Assembly (NCBI GenBank): GCA_903895595.1
Contig: CAITUP010000019.1
Coordinates: 1 to 64,000 of the forward strand
Length of the DNA: 64,000 nucleotides
Source: an uncultured Acetobacteraceae bacterium
GTDB taxonomy: Bacteria; Pseudomonadota; Alphaproteobacteria; Acetobacterales; Acetobacteraceae
Direction: 5' to 3'
In this document: piece after piece, positions 33,825 through 44,028 of the stretch
How positions within the stretch are numbered: the first letter of the stretch is position 1
How the letters are laid out: each line of letters starts with the position of its first letter
Program-made: the position numbers and the translations under genes
The notes under the pieces: model-generated
Databases searched by the model: none
What the model was told of the DNA's origin: nothing
What the model saw: only the letters and a program-made list of their open reading frames with translations

Positions 33825-34775
33825 TTAGTCGGCGACCAGATTCGGCGTCGGCTTCTCGGGCAGACCGCCGTGGCCGGTCAGGCGGATGCCTTCGTTCCAC
33901 ATCTCGTAGGCCCGCTTCTTCATCGCCGGCAGGACCGCGGCGACCGTATCGAGGTCCACGTCCGCCGCAACGCCGGGATAGCCCGCTCGGTCGAGCATGG
34001 CTGCGAGTTTGCGGTTTTCGAGCTGTTCGAACACCCAGTCCAGCGGCTCTTCGACCAGAGTCATGTCCCAATAGATGCGGTGGTTCTTGTTGCGCGGGCC
34101 GTAATGGTAGTGCGCGCCGTCCCAGAAACAGTCGAACGCCAGCAGCTCGGTTTCTTCCACGTAGGTCTTGCGGGTCGAGCCGCCGATGTCGCCGAGGACA
34201 TGGATCGCCAGTCCGCCGTCGCCGATCGGCAGGCGGCGCATTTCCAGACCGAAGCGGACGTTGCCGGCTTCGAAGATGTCGGTGCCGCGGTTGTGCTTCA
34301 CGGTGTTGCGCATGGAGCCATGGATCTTGCGCGCGGTGGCTTCCACCTCGGGCAGGATCTTCTGCACGGCCGCCATGTCGGTCTTGGCCGCGACCTGCTC
34401 GTAGCCGGCTTTGGCCAGCATCTTCGGCAGTTTGGCGCTCAGGGTCCGGCAGGTCCAGCCGATCGGGTTGCCGTCCGTGACCGGGTCCATACGGAACAGT
34501 TGGCCGGCGCCGTTGTTCGTGCGCTCCATCTCGCCCAGCATCGCCGGAGCGGCGATTTTGAGGGCGGTATTTTCCGGGCCGTAGATGTAGCTGCGCTCGA
34601 TATCGAAGCAGTTGAACCGCAGCAGCGCGGTTTCGCGGTTGTCGACGTCGGCGGCGACATCGATGGTCACGCCCTGGTCGGCATGATCCTGAATGTTGCC
34701 GTCCCACAGCTGGTGCCTGACGATGAACGTCAGGGGGTCAACCGTGAACCGGGTGCCTTGCATTGTTTGGGACAT
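33825..34775 (-). CDS. Unknown protein with an internal twofold repeat
   Basis: 316 residues from the ATG at 34775 with AAGGAG 8 nt upstream. Two halves align: ETALLRFNCFDIERSYIYGP (about 48-67) matches ETELLAFDCFWDGAHYHYGP (about 204-223), and PIGWTCRTLSAKLPKMLAKA matches PLDWVFEQLENRKLAAMLDR. So it is a duplicated domain of roughly 150 residues. Each half has HYGP/IYGPE-type acidic and aromatic residues that might line an active site. I do not recognise the family. It sits between hpxZ and lacI on the operon strand, suggesting a part in the same pathway. Confidence 0.65.
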   Translation of the reverse strand: MSQTMQGTRFTVDPLTFIVRHQLWDGNIQDHADQGVTIDVAADVDNRETALLRFNCFDIERSYIYGPENTALKIAAPAMLGEMERTNNGAGQLFRMDPVTDGNPIGWTCRTLSAKLPKMLAKAGYEQVAAKTDMAAVQKILPEVEATARKIHGSMRNTVKHNRGTDIFEAGNVRFGLEMRRLPIGDGGLAIHVLGDIGGSTRKTYVEETELLAFDCFWDGAHYHYGPRNKNHRIYWDMTLVEEPLDWVFEQLENRKLAAMLDRAGYPGVAADVDLDTVAAVLPAMKKRAYEMWNEGIRLTGHGGLPEKPTPNLVAD

Positions 34776-34930
34776 ATGGCCGCTCCTTTCCGCGTGTTTG
34801 GTCGCACTATAATCAGCCTCAGCCGAGGATGCCAAGCTGGAGGCCGATCGGACCGTTTCGTGTTCCCCGGTTCCCGGACGGGCGTCTTTGATCTGGATCA
34901 AGGCTGTCCCGCGGTGGCGAGCGCGAACCG

Positions 34931-35311
34931 TTACGCGTCGATCACGCTCACATGTGCCGCCACGACCCGCCAGCCCTCGGGCATCCGCACCCAGGTTTGC
35001 ATCTGCCGCCCGACCTTCCCCGGCATCGCGTCCCGGTAAAACAGCGTCGCGGCAATCGCCATATCTTTCCCGTAAGCCGTGATCTGGGTCCGAGCCAATG
35101 TCCGGTTCAACCCGACGGGGGACCGTCCGGCTCGGAAAGCGGCGATTTCGGCGGGGCCGTACAGGTTCTCACCGATGCCATAGCGGATCGTGTGCGGGCC
35201 GTCCCAGAACAGCTCGTCCAGAACAGGGACATCGTTACCGATCAGCGCGGCTTCGTAGCGTTCGAACGCGGCGGCGACCTCGGCGACGACATCGGGATCG
35301 TTGGTTGTCAC
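34931..35311 (-). CDS. hpxZ: AtzH-like/HpxZ protein (NTF2-like fold)
   Basis: 126 residues. The AtzH-like family (PF11533, formerly DUF3225): FERYEAALIGNDVPVLDELF, TIRYGIGENLYGPAEIAAFR, LARTQITAYGKDMAIAATLF and RQMQTWVRMPEGWRVVAAHV. The AtzH of Pseudomonas ADP is reported to convert 1,3-dicarboxyurea to allophanate; the Klebsiella HpxZ homologue belongs to oxalurate use. It overlaps the atzE-type gene by 4 nt, so it is in the same operon as atzF-atzG-atzE homologues. Confidence 0.85.
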   Translation of the reverse strand: MTTNDPDVVAEVAAAFERYEAALIGNDVPVLDELFWDGPHTIRYGIGENLYGPAEIAAFRAGRSPVGLNRTLARTQITAYGKDMAIAATLFYRDAMPGKVGRQMQTWVRMPEGWRVVAAHVSVIDA

Positions 35312-36630
35312 GGGAAATCCTTCGGGGTCTGGGCCATGGCGGCGCCGGTTGCTTCCAAATGCCGAGCGATCCGCAGGGCGATGTCTTCTCGCCAGGCGGG
35401 GGCGATGATTTGCACGCCGATGGGCATCGGGCCGGCGACGGGCACCGCCACAACCGGCAGCCCGATGAACGAGATCGGCTGGGTGAAGATGCCCATGTTC
35501 GGGCGGACCGGCAATTCCACGCCGTCCAGCACGAACGTCTTCTGCCCGATCAGCGGGGCGGAGCAGGGCGTTGCCGGGGCGATAATGGCATCGACCGTTT
35601 CGAACAGCCGCACCATCGCTTCCTGGAACCAGCGGCGGAATTTCTGCGCCTGGATGACCATGCCGGCCGGAACCATGGTGCCCGCGATCAGGCGGTCTCG
35701 GACGTCGGGGTCGAAATCGGCGGGGCGTTCGCGCAGGCGGCCGAGGTGCAGGGCAGCGCCTTCCGCCGTGGTGATCAGATAGGCGGCAGCGCGGGCGCGG
35801 GCGGCCTCGGGGATTTCCACGTCGGTGGTTACTCCAAGAGCGGCGCAGATATGGCCCACCGCGGCCGTTGCCTCGGGCATTTGCATCGTGCGGAAATAGC
35901 CGCCAGCGCGGGCAATGCGAAGGCCCTCGATGCCCTGGTTCAGCAGCGGGGTCGTGGGTTCGGCGGGGCGGGTGGCACAGAACGGGTCCTCGGGGTCGTG
36001 GCCCTGCATCGCGTCGTAGGCCAGGGCCAAATCCCTGACCGAACGCGCCAACGGGCCGAGGTGGTCCAGGCTGGACACGAACGGGAAGCTACCGGTGCGC
36101 GGCAGGCGTCCGAAGGTCGGTTTCAGGCCGAACAGCCCGCACAGCGATGACGGCACGCGGATCGAGCCATTGGTGTCCGACCCCAGCGCCAACGGCACCA
36201 GCCCTCCGCCAACCGCGCCGCCGGACCCGCCGGAGGAACCGCCGGTCATGCGGGCGGTGTCGTGGGGGTTGCGGGATGGGCCGTCGTGGCGGTTCTCGCC
36301 GGTGAAATCGTAAGCGTATTCGCCCATGTTTAGGGCGCCGACGAGGATGGCACCGGCTTTTTCCAGGCGTTCGATCAGCACGGCGTCCCGTTTCGCGGGC
36401 GGGCGGTCACGGTTGATGGCGCTGCCGGCTCGGGTGGGCAGGCCTTTGACGTCGAACAGGTTTTTGACCGCGAAGGGCATGCCGGCCAGGGGACCGGTGA
36501 CCTGCCCGGCATCCACCGCGTCGGCCTGTGCCAATGCGCGTTCGGCGGTGACGTCGGTAAAGGCGTTCAGGACCCGGTCCTTGTCGGCGATGTTCGCCAG
36601 CGTGGCTTCGATGGTGGCGCGTGCGGTCAT
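35308..36630 (-). CDS. atzE: AtzE-family amidohydrolase (HpxY/1-carboxybiuret hydrolase-like)
   Basis: 440 residues, amidase-signature family. Catalytic Ser-Ser-Lys triad: Lys in FAVKNLFDVKG, and the Gly/Ser-rich GGSSGGSGGAVGGGLVPLAL segment holding the cis-Ser and nucleophilic Ser; SDTNGSIRVPSSLCGLFGLKP completes the signature. AtzE works with the small AtzG subunit in cyanuric-acid catabolism, deaminating 1-carboxybiuret to 1,3-dicarboxyurea. It is flanked by atzG- and atzH/hpxZ-type genes, the same set as in Pseudomonas ADP. The exact substrate here is inferred from homology. Confidence 0.9.
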   Translation of the reverse strand: MTARATIEATLANIADKDRVLNAFTDVTAERALAQADAVDAGQVTGPLAGMPFAVKNLFDVKGLPTRAGSAINRDRPPAKRDAVLIERLEKAGAILVGALNMGEYAYDFTGENRHDGPSRNPHDTARMTGGSSGGSGGAVGGGLVPLALGSDTNGSIRVPSSLCGLFGLKPTFGRLPRTGSFPFVSSLDHLGPLARSVRDLALAYDAMQGHDPEDPFCATRPAEPTTPLLNQGIEGLRIARAGGYFRTMQMPEATAAVGHICAALGVTTDVEIPEAARARAAAYLITTAEGAALHLGRLRERPADFDPDVRDRLIAGTMVPAGMVIQAQKFRRWFQEAMVRLFETVDAIIAPATPCSAPLIGQKTFVLDGVELPVRPNMGIFTQPISFIGLPVVAVPVAGPMPIGVQIIAPAWREDIALRIARHLEATGAAMAQTPKDFP

Positions 36631-36633
36631 GGC

Positions 36634-36816
36634 TCAGGCCTGGAACACGGGAGCGGGTTCGGCTTCGTCGAGCAGCGGGAATGCCATGACGGCCGCGCCG
36701 AGACGGTAGGTAACAGCGAGGTTCATGCGGATCGCGTCGCGCCACGCCGGCTGCGCATGCAAGCCCAAGGCCGGCAGCATGGCATCGATGATCGCGTCGA
36801 GTTGGGCGTCGGTCAT
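36634..36816 (-). CDS. atzG: AtzG-like small subunit (DUF4089)
   Basis: 60 residues: MTDAQLDAIIDAMLPALGLH then RDAIRMNLAVTYRLGAAVMA. AtzG is a short helical protein that forms the (AtzE-AtzG) complex and is needed for its activity; the hpxX product of the oxalurate locus is the same family. It ends 3 nt before the atzE-type start and begins 11 nt after the atzF-type stop. The start is the ATG with AGGAGATAT just upstream. Confidence 0.85.
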   Translation of the reverse strand: MTDAQLDAIIDAMLPALGLHAQPAWRDAIRMNLAVTYRLGAAVMAFPLLDEAEPAPVFQA

Positions 36817-36827
36817 GCGGATATCTC

Positions 36828-38558
36828 CTAGGTCCGGGATGCTAGCCAGGCGCGCCAGCCGCCGAACGAGGTGATGTCCGGCGCGTCGGCCAGCGCCTGC
36901 GGTTCGGCGAGGAAGCCGAGGCACGGCCCGTCCTCCAGCGCGACCGTCCCGAAACCGAGGGGCGGCGGGACCTGGGCCAGCAGCGCGCCAATGGCGGCGG
37001 TTGGCAGCGCCCAGACCTCACCCGCGATACTGGCGCCGGGCGTGGCACGGGCCATGCCGGGGCGGTTTCCGAGGGCGTGCAACCGATAGACGGGTTCGGT
37101 CCGCGCGGTCCGCAGAAAGCGGCCGCCCAGCGCGGTGACTTGGGGGTTCAGGGGCAGACCGGCCATGTGGGCGCCAATGCAGAACAGCGGCGTTTCATCG
37201 GCCGCAACAGGATCGGAGGCGGCGGGCGGTGCGAGACCGTCCGTGAAACTGCGATGGATGTGGTCGGCGATGGCGGCCAGCCGGCCCTCCGACCATGCGG
37301 GGCCGATCACGGTGACGCCGACGGGCATTCCATCAGAGCCAAACCCGGCGGGGACGGCGATGGCGGCGAGGTCGCACAGGTTCACGAAATTGGTGAACGT
37401 GCCCAGCCGCGTGTTCGGGCCGATGGGGTCGGCCTCCAGCTTGGCCAAAGTGGGACAGAACGGCGCCGTCGGCAGGATCAGCGCCTCGCAACGGGCGAAC
37501 AGGGTCGCGGCGAGGCGGCGGGCGTGGGCGAGTTGGTGGAAAGCGTCGAACGCATCGACGGTTTTACGGGTCAGGCCGCCCTCGACGATCGCGCGTGTCG
37601 TGGGGTGCATGATCTCCGGCCGTTGCGTGACGATATCGCGCAAAGCGGCGGTGCGTTCGGCGACCCAGGGGCCGTCGTACAGCAGACGTGCGACGGCGAG
37701 GAAGGGCGCGAGGTCGATGGTTTCCGTCGCGAACAGCGACGCGGAACGGCGATACAACGCCGCGACTTGCGGTTCGCACAACGCATCCACATCGGCCATA
37801 GCGATTTTGGCCCCAGCAGCCAGTGCGCCTCGGGTCAAATACCGAAACGGCGGCTGCCGGGAATACGGATCGTCCGCGTCGTAGCCGCCGATGACCCGCT
37901 GCACCGCGAGCGCGGCATCGACAGTCCGAGCGAACACGGAAATCGTATCGATGGACCGGCAGGCGGGGACCATGCCGGTCGTGGAAATCGCACCCACCGT
38001 CGGTTTCAGCCCCACGATGTTGCCGAACGCCGCCGGAACGCGACCGGACCCGGCGGTATCGGTGCCCAACCCGAAATCCGCGATCCCGGCTGCGACGGCC
38101 ACCGCCGACCCGGACGACGACCCGCCCGGCACATACGCGGGATCGAAAACGTTCCGAGGAATACCGTAAGGACTGCGCACCCCTACCAAGCCCGTCGCGA
38201 ACTGATCGAGATTGGTTTTGCCGAGGATCAACGCTCCCGCATCGATCAGCCGCCGCACCGCCGGCGCCGAATCGCTGGGCATATGGCTGAAATCGGGGCA
38301 GGCGGCGGTCGTCGGCAGGCCTGCGACGTCGATATTGTCCTTGATGACGCAGGTCAGGCCCCAGAGCGGGCGTCCGCGGGGGCCTTCATCCTCCAGCGCC
38401 TGAGCCTGAGCAAGCAGCACGTCGTCCGCCACACGGGCGATCCAGATCGCGGAATCGCCGGTCCCGTGGTCGGCGGCGATGGCCTGCCGAGCCGCTGCGA
38501 GCGGGCTTGGTATCTTGGAGTTCGAGGGCACATTGTTCGCGGCACGATCCGTTTTCAT
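36828..38558 (-). CDS. atzF: Allophanate hydrolase (AtzF/DUR1-type)
   Basis: 576 residues from the ATG at 38558, normal for the enzyme; a TTG six codons upstream is rejected. Amidase domain (about 1-440): the Lys of CVIKDNIDVAGLPTTA, the signature PGGSSSGSAVAVAAGIADFG with Ser pair, and GTDTAGSGRVPAAFGNIVGLKP. C-terminal domain (about 450-576) includes PLFCIGAHMAGLPLN and GNRPGMARAT, typical of the AtzF/allophanate hydrolase extension. Splits allophanate to ammonia and CO2 by way of N-carboxycarbamate. First gene of the operon. Confidence 0.93.
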   Translation of the reverse strand: MKTDRAANNVPSNSKIPSPLAAARQAIAADHGTGDSAIWIARVADDVLLAQAQALEDEGPRGRPLWGLTCVIKDNIDVAGLPTTAACPDFSHMPSDSAPAVRRLIDAGALILGKTNLDQFATGLVGVRSPYGIPRNVFDPAYVPGGSSSGSAVAVAAGIADFGLGTDTAGSGRVPAAFGNIVGLKPTVGAISTTGMVPACRSIDTISVFARTVDAALAVQRVIGGYDADDPYSRQPPFRYLTRGALAAGAKIAMADVDALCEPQVAALYRRSASLFATETIDLAPFLAVARLLYDGPWVAERTAALRDIVTQRPEIMHPTTRAIVEGGLTRKTVDAFDAFHQLAHARRLAATLFARCEALILPTAPFCPTLAKLEADPIGPNTRLGTFTNFVNLCDLAAIAVPAGFGSDGMPVGVTVIGPAWSEGRLAAIADHIHRSFTDGLAPPAASDPVAADETPLFCIGAHMAGLPLNPQVTALGGRFLRTARTEPVYRLHALGNRPGMARATPGASIAGEVWALPTAAIGALLAQVPPPLGFGTVALEDGPCLGFLAEPQALADAPDITSFGGWRAWLASRT

Positions 38559-38595
38559 ACAGCGAAGGGGGTGCAATTAAGATGCCAGAGGTAAC

Positions 38596-38685
38596 TGGCG
38601 GAGAGACAGGGATTCGAACCCTGGGTACGTTTGCACGTACACACGCTTTCCAAGCGTGCGCCTTAAGCCGCTCGGCCATCTCTCC
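38596..38685 (-). tRNA. tRNA-Ser (anticodon GGA)
   Basis: 90 nt on the minus strand, with encoded CCA at 38596-38598. Acceptor stem GGAGAGA pairs with TCTCTCC and discriminator G; the anticodon loop TTGGAAA holds GGA, reading UCC/UCU. The long variable arm (GTACGTGCAAACGTAC) and 90-nt length are typical of class II tRNA-Ser. TTCGAAT in the T-loop is intact. It lies between atzF and lepA with its own short gaps. Confidence 0.95.
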
Positions 38686-38689
38686 GGCG

Positions 38690-38720
38690 CGCGGGAGGCG
38701 CTCTGTAGCAGCCTCCCGCG
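38690..38720 (-). terminator. Hairpin between lepA and tRNA-Ser
   Basis: CGCGGGAGGC (38690-38699) pairs with GCCTCCCGCG (38711-38720), loop 11 nt, just after the lepA stop at 38727 and before the tRNA 5' end. No U-run, so it may be a terminator or a processing structure. Confidence 0.55.
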
Positions 38721-38726
38721 AACGCC

Positions 38727-40532
38727 TCAAGCGTCCATCTTCAATGCGGCCAAAAATGCCGACTGCGGGATTTCCACCTTCCCGAACTGGCGCATCCGCT
38801 TCTTGCCCTCTTTCTGCTTGTCCAGCAGCTTGCGTTTGCGGCTGATGTCGCCGCCGTAGCACTTGGCGGTCACGTCTTTCGACAACGCCCCAATCGTCTC
38901 TCGCGCGATCACGCGGGACCCGATGGCGGCCTGGATCGCGATCTTGAACAGCTGCTTCGGGATCAAGTCTTTCAACCGAGCGCAGATGGAACGGCCACGC
39001 CCCTCCGCCACGGATTTGTGGGCGATGAACGACAGCGCATCCACGGGGTCGGCATTCACGAGGATAGAGATGCGGACCAGATCGCTTTCCTCATAGCCGT
39101 CCATCGCATAGTCGAAGCTGGCATACCCGCGGGAGACGGATTTCAGCCGGTCGTAGAAGTCGAACACGACCTCATTCAACGGGATACGATAAACCGCCAT
39201 GGCGCGATTGCCGACATAGGTCAGGTCCACTTGGGTGCCGCGCCGTTCGTTGCACAGCGCCAGGACGTTACCCAGATACTCATCGGGCACCATGATCGTG
39301 GCCCTGATCCAGGGTTCCTCCATCTTCGCGATGACGGAGCCATCGGGCATGTCCACGGGATTGTGCAACTCGCTGACATCGCCGTTCGTCTTGTGCACCT
39401 TGTAGACGACCGACGGCGCCGTCGCGATCAGTTCCAGGTTGAACTCGCGGGTCAGACGCTCCTGGATGATCTCCAGATGCAGCAGCCCCAGAAAGCCGCA
39501 GCGGAAACCGAAGCCCAACGCGGCAGATGTCTCAGCCTCGAAATGGAAGCTCGAGTCGTTCAGCCGCAGCTTGCCCAGGCTTTCGCGCAGCTTCTCGAAA
39601 TCGTCGGCATCGATCGGATAGAGACCGCACCAGACCACGGGAATCGACGGCTTGAAGCCCGCCAGGGCGTCGGCGGCCGGATTGCGGTCGTCGGTGATGG
39701 TGTCGCCGACGTTGCAATCCGCCACGGTTTTGATCGCCGCGGTGATGAATCCCATCTCCCCCGGCCCGAGGTCGTCGGTCGGTACCATTTTGGGGGTGAA
39801 AATACCGACCTGCTCGATCTGATACGCCGCCCCAGTGGACATCATGCGAATCCGCATGCCGCGCTTGAGCCGCCCGTCCCGTACCCGCACCAGGATCACC
39901 ACGCCGAGGTACTGATCGTACCAGCTGTCCACCAGCAGCGCGGTCAACGGTTTGGTCGCATCGCCCTTCGGCGGCGGCAAACGGTGGACCAATGCCTCCA
40001 GCACGCCCTCGATGTTCAGGCCGGTCTTGGCGCTGATCTCCACCGCGTCCGACGCGTCGATCCCGATCACATCCTCGATCTGCTGCTTCACCCGTTCGGG
40101 TTCCGCCGCCGGCAGATCGATCTTGTTCAGGATCGGCACGATCTCATGGTTGTTGTCCATCGCCTGATAGACGTTCGCCAAAGTCTGTGCCTCGACCCCC
40201 TGGCTGGCATCCACCACCAGCAAGGACCCCTCGCACGCCGCCAATGACCGGCTGACCTCATACGCGAAGTCCACATGGCCGGGTGTGTCCATGAGGTTCA
40301 GCTCATATGTCTCGCCATTCTTGGCCTTGTAAGACAGCCGAACGGTCTGCGCCTTGATGGTGATCCCGCGCTCCCGCTCCAGATCCATGCTGTCGAGGAT
40401 CTGGTTGGTCATCTCCCGCGCCGCCACCGCGCCGGTGAACTGAATCAACCGGTCGGCCAAGGTCGACTTGCCATGGTCGATGTGCGCGATGATCGCGAAA
40501 TTGCGGATATGGTCTAAGGGCGTGTCGGTCAT
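38727..40532 (-). CDS. lepA: Elongation factor 4 (LepA)
   Basis: 601 residues, the usual length. GTPase that back-translocates stalled ribosomes. G1 [16 protein letters not shown]2/effector with [15 protein letters not shown]3 DTPGHVDF; G4 [14 protein letters not shown] (NKxD); G5 SAKTGLN. The later domains include [11 protein letters not shown] and the LepA-specific C-terminus ([14 protein letters not shown]). The start [20 protein letters not shown] is canonical. Complete. Confidence 0.96.
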   Translation of the reverse strand: MTDTPLDHIRNFAIIAHIDHGKSTLADRLIQFTGAVAAREMTNQILDSMDLERERGITIKAQTVRLSYKAKNGETYELNLMDTPGHVDFAYEVSRSLAACEGSLLVVDASQGVEAQTLANVYQAMDNNHEIVPILNKIDLPAAEPERVKQQIEDVIGIDASDAVEISAKTGLNIEGVLEALVHRLPPPKGDATKPLTALLVDSWYDQYLGVVILVRVRDGRLKRGMRIRMMSTGAAYQIEQVGIFTPKMVPTDDLGPGEMGFITAAIKTVADCNVGDTITDDRNPAADALAGFKPSIPVVWCGLYPIDADDFEKLRESLGKLRLNDSSFHFEAETSAALGFGFRCGFLGLLHLEIIQERLTREFNLELIATAPSVVYKVHKTNGDVSELHNPVDMPDGSVIAKMEEPWIRATIMVPDEYLGNVLALCNERRGTQVDLTYVGNRAMAVYRIPLNEVVFDFYDRLKSVSRGYASFDYAMDGYEESDLVRISILVNADPVDALSFIAHKSVAEGRGRSICARLKDLIPKQLFKIAIQAAIGSRVIARETIGALSKDVTAKCYGGDISRKRKLLDKQKEGKKRMRQFGKVEIPQSAFLAALKMDA

Positions 40533-40672
40533 TCTGGGTCTCGTGGCGCCGGAACGGGGCCGTTGGCGTTCCCATAGGGAAAAACGGGCGGCGTGTCAGC
40601 CGGGTTGTAGCCCATGAACGTCCATGGTACCCATGCATTTGGAATGCCAGCCAATCTCTGACGACAATTCTC

Positions 40673-41026
40673 ATGCGAATTCCATTTTCCGATAAGGACG
40701 TGGTCAAAGAGTTGGGCAAACATGGCCCGACTCCCTTGGTCATGATCGCGTTATTCGTGTTGATCGTTGTAGCTGGCTTGATCGGTAGCGACTCCTACGT
40801 GGTCTTGCCTGGATTGGTGCTGATTTTGCTCGCCTATTACTTTCTTCGGCGCGCCGAAATCGCTGCAGCCGAACGCGCAGAGACGTTGCCGGTCGCGGCC
40901 GCCGAGCGTAAGCTACAAAGCGTCGTGGAGTCTCATCGCGCAGGCAGCGAACCTCTACAGCCCCCGCTGCCGTTGGGTCCCCCCGGTCGCCGGCCAAAGC
41001 CTCGAACAGGGAGCGAAAAATCATGA
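40673..41026 (+). CDS. Small membrane protein of unknown function
   Basis: 117 residues. Two close membrane segments (about 22-40 and 45-60: PLVMIALFVLIVVAGLIG, YVVLPGLVLILLAYYFL) followed by a basic, Pro-rich cytoplasmic tail. Overlaps the start of the next gene by 4 nt, so the two are co-translated. The upstream gap to lepA (140 bp) holds nothing I recognise. No family recognised. Confidence 0.5.
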   Translation: MRIPFSDKDVVKELGKHGPTPLVMIALFVLIVVAGLIGSDSYVVLPGLVLILLAYYFLRRAEIAAAERAETLPVAAAERKLQSVVESHRAGSEPLQPPLPLGPPGRRPKPRTGSEKS

Positions 41027-41589
41027 TGCATCTGACCTTCAGTTCGTCCGCTCCCATGCTGACGATCACCGGCACAAGCCTGATAGCGCTGTGTTGGTAT
41101 ATATGTGCCCGCGCTGCCTCGGCGTCCCAACAGCGAATTGACCGGCTCAGACAAGTCGCCATCTTCCTGGACCGGCACGCCGATCTCCTTGATGAATTTC
41201 TCACCGCGCCGGAGGCGCCCCAGGAACTGAAAGACCTGCTGGTGGCCTTCAGCGATGCCATGGCACATAAGGAAATCGTGCTGGCAGTCGCCGAGTCCAT
41301 GGCGCGACGTACAAGTCTGTCAACCCCATTCAGCCCGGAGACCATGGCGCTTCTTTCGGCCCTGGACGACCTCCGGCGCCAACGCAGCGACCTCGTGGAC
41401 ATCTTCTACCATGCGGTCGGCACCGGAGTGGCGGCCGCTCTCCTGCGCTGGCCCGAATCGGATCGCGCTATTGAATTGGCAGCAACTCGGGCCATCGCCG
41501 ATCCCAGGCGCAGCATCGCTACCGCGACCGAAAGCGCCCGCCTCGGGGCGGGAATCCGTTTCGGCATGCCGGCGCACGCGCCAGCTTAG
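41023..41589 (+). CDS. Hypothetical protein, translationally coupled
   Basis: 188 residues. One N-terminal membrane or signal anchor (TITGTSLIALCWYICARAASA), then mainly helical sequence (QRIDRLRQVAIFLDRHADLL, DDLRRQRSDLVDIFYHAVGT). Probably an anchored cytoplasmic or periplasmic helical protein made together with the preceding small membrane protein. No family recognised. Confidence 0.5.
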   Translation: MMHLTFSSSAPMLTITGTSLIALCWYICARAASASQQRIDRLRQVAIFLDRHADLLDEFLTAPEAPQELKDLLVAFSDAMAHKEIVLAVAESMARRTSLSTPFSPETMALLSALDDLRRQRSDLVDIFYHAVGTGVAAALLRWPESDRAIELAATRAIADPRRSIATATESARLGAGIRFGMPAHAPA

Positions 41590-41622
41590 CCAAACTGGCC
41601 AGTCCAGCGATTCATCCTTCCA

Positions 41623-42431
<809 letters not shown>

Positions 42432-42435
<4 letters not shown>

Positions 42436-43040
42436 GCGTGTGCTCCCAGAGGAAAGCGCGGTTTGAACCGCGCGGTCAGTTGGCCGAATCGCGCCACGCC
42501 AGCCAAGCGGCGGTCGACGAAAGCGAGTGTCTCTGCATCGTCCTCGCTGTTATCGCGCAGCCAATACAGCAGCGAGGCGGCGTAGACGCCTGTGAGGATC
42601 GCGCGCTTGGTGTACCAGGAGAAATCGCTGCTGCGGTCGCCGGCGGCATACCAGATGGAATCGACCGTGCGCGCGGTGCAGCCGGCGGCAGTCCGAGCAT
42701 TGCCCGGCAGCGCGAACACCCCCAGCGCTCGGCGGACCGCTTCTTTATGCGGTTGCAGCGCGGCGAAGCGAAGGGCGATGACGGCTTTCACCCGCTTGCT
42801 GAGCCGCGTTTCCGTCAGTGCCGCGGCGGCTTCTTCCATCCGCCGGTCGGTCAGATCGCAGAAGGTCGCGACCATGTCGGCGGCACCGAGGGGAAACAGC
42901 AGATCGGCATCGTCTTCGGGTTGGCCGATATCGGCCAAGCCCATCGCCAAAGCTTTGCGGGTCCAGCCATCGAACGGCACATGCGCCAGCATGGCGTCGA
43001 CGGCCGCATCCCGTTCCGCGCTGCGTTCGGGGTGTGCCAT
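42432..43040 (-). CDS. COQ9 family protein
   Basis: 202 residues from the ATG at 43040. [60 protein letters not shown] and [15 protein letters not shown] are the COQ9 signature. COQ9 binds isoprene lipids and helps ubiquinone biosynthesis; found in alphaproteobacteria and mitochondria. Its ATG overlaps the def stop (TGATG). Strong marker of the alphaproteobacterial origin. Confidence 0.93.
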
Positions 43041-43576
43041 CACAGCTTGCCTTCCGCCGCGCGGGTCAGTTCTTCGTTGAAGCCGAACAGGCTGAAATCG
43101 GTCAGGCGCATCGTGTAGAGGACGCCGTCCAGATGATCGTATTCGTGCTGCACCACGCGGGCGTGGAAGCCCGAAACCTCCCGCGTGACAATGTTCCCGT
43201 CGCAATCGACGCCTTTGTAGCGGATCCGCGTCGCACGAGGCACGGCGGCGCGCATGCCGGGGATCGACAGGCAGCCTTCCCAGCCCAGCACGCGCTCATC
43301 GCCGATCAGCTCCAATTCCGGGTTGATCAGCACACTGTTGCCGATCGGCGTGTCGCCGGGATCATTGGCCGAACGGTCGCCGGGCACGCGGAAGACGAAC
43401 AGGCGCAGCGGCTGAAAAACCTGCGGCGCGGCGAGGCCGACGCCCGGCGCGTCCTCCATCGTCTCCATCATGTCGGCGACGAGGCGGCGGATTTCCGGCG
43501 CGCCGGGGTCGGGGACCGGATCGCATTCCCGGAGAAGCACCGGGTGACCCATGCGGGCGATTTTCAGGATGGCCAT
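43040..43576 (-). CDS. def: Peptide deformylase (first of two)
   Basis: 178 residues. Removes N-formyl groups from nascent proteins, Fe/Zn metalloenzyme. Motif 1 GVGLAAPQ (45-52), motif 2 WEGCLSIPG with Cys102, motif 3 QHEYDHLDG with His144, Glu145, His148. It heads a def-COQ9-enoyl-CoA hydratase operon. A second deformylase gene lies at 59910-60470 beside fmt; this one is the diverged copy away from fmt. Confidence 0.93.
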   Translation of the reverse strand: MAILKIARMGHPVLLRECDPVPDPGAPEIRRLVADMMETMEDAPGVGLAAPQVFQPLRLFVFRVPGDRSANDPGDTPIGNSVLINPELELIGDERVLGWEGCLSIPGMRAAVPRATRIRYKGVDCDGNIVTREVSGFHARVVQHEYDHLDGVLYTMRLTDFSLFGFNEELTRAAEGKL

Positions 43577-43721
43577 GGCGGACTCGCGAAACGGGGTTGG
43601 TAAGCGGGATCCACCGTGTTATAGCGCCTGCCTTCGCCCCTGGGGACCCCATTGTCGCCCGGGCGGCTTTTTGTACGTGCCCGATTGTCGGGTTCGGCAA
43701 AAGACAGGAGTAAGCGGCCAA

Positions 43722-43925
43722 GTGCAAGTTCTCGTGCGTGACAACAACGTCGATCAGGCGCTCAAGGCGCTCAAGAAGAAGATGCAGCGCGAAGGCATTT
43801 TCCGTGAAATGAAGCTCCGGCGGCACTACGAAAAGCCGTCCGAACGCCGCGCCCGTGAGGCAGCCGAAGCTGTGCGCCGGGCCCGCAAGATGGAGCGGAA
43901 GCGGGTGGAACGCGAAGGCTTCTAG
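43722..43925 (+). CDS. rpsU: 30S ribosomal protein S21
   Basis: 67 residues from a GTG at 43722: [60 protein letters not shown]. The start is fixed by the invariant N-terminus; AGGAG lies 11 nt upstream. Divergent from def across 145 bp, which holds a GC-rich hairpin-and-T stretch (43655-43672) that could act as an attenuator. Confidence 0.96.
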   Translation: MQVLVRDNNVDQALKALKKKMQREGIFREMKLRRHYEKPSERRAREAAEAVRRARKMERKRVEREGF

Positions 43926-43966
43926 CCGACAGATACGTCCCCGCGCGACGCGGGATCGAGAATACC

Positions 43967-44003
43967 ACCGCGGCCTGGACAGAGCGTCCATTGGCCGCGG
44001 TTT
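43967..44003 (+). terminator. Terminator hairpin downstream of rpsU
   Basis: ACCGCGGCCTGGAC pairs with GTCCA-tt-GGCCGCGGT (43967-43980 with 43986-44001), loop AGAGC, one 2-nt bulge, and then TT. It lies between rpsU and the convergent mepA, so it may stop both. Confidence 0.7.
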
Positions 44004-44028
44004 GCGCGTGTACGGTCAAATCGTGCCC

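Noticed and set aside
39018-40247. 409-codon plus-strand frame
   Set aside because: Antisense to lepA, which shows all five G motifs.
43655-43692. GC-rich hairpin with T-run upstream of rpsU as a riboswitch
   Set aside because: Too short and simple; at most an attenuator-like hairpin.
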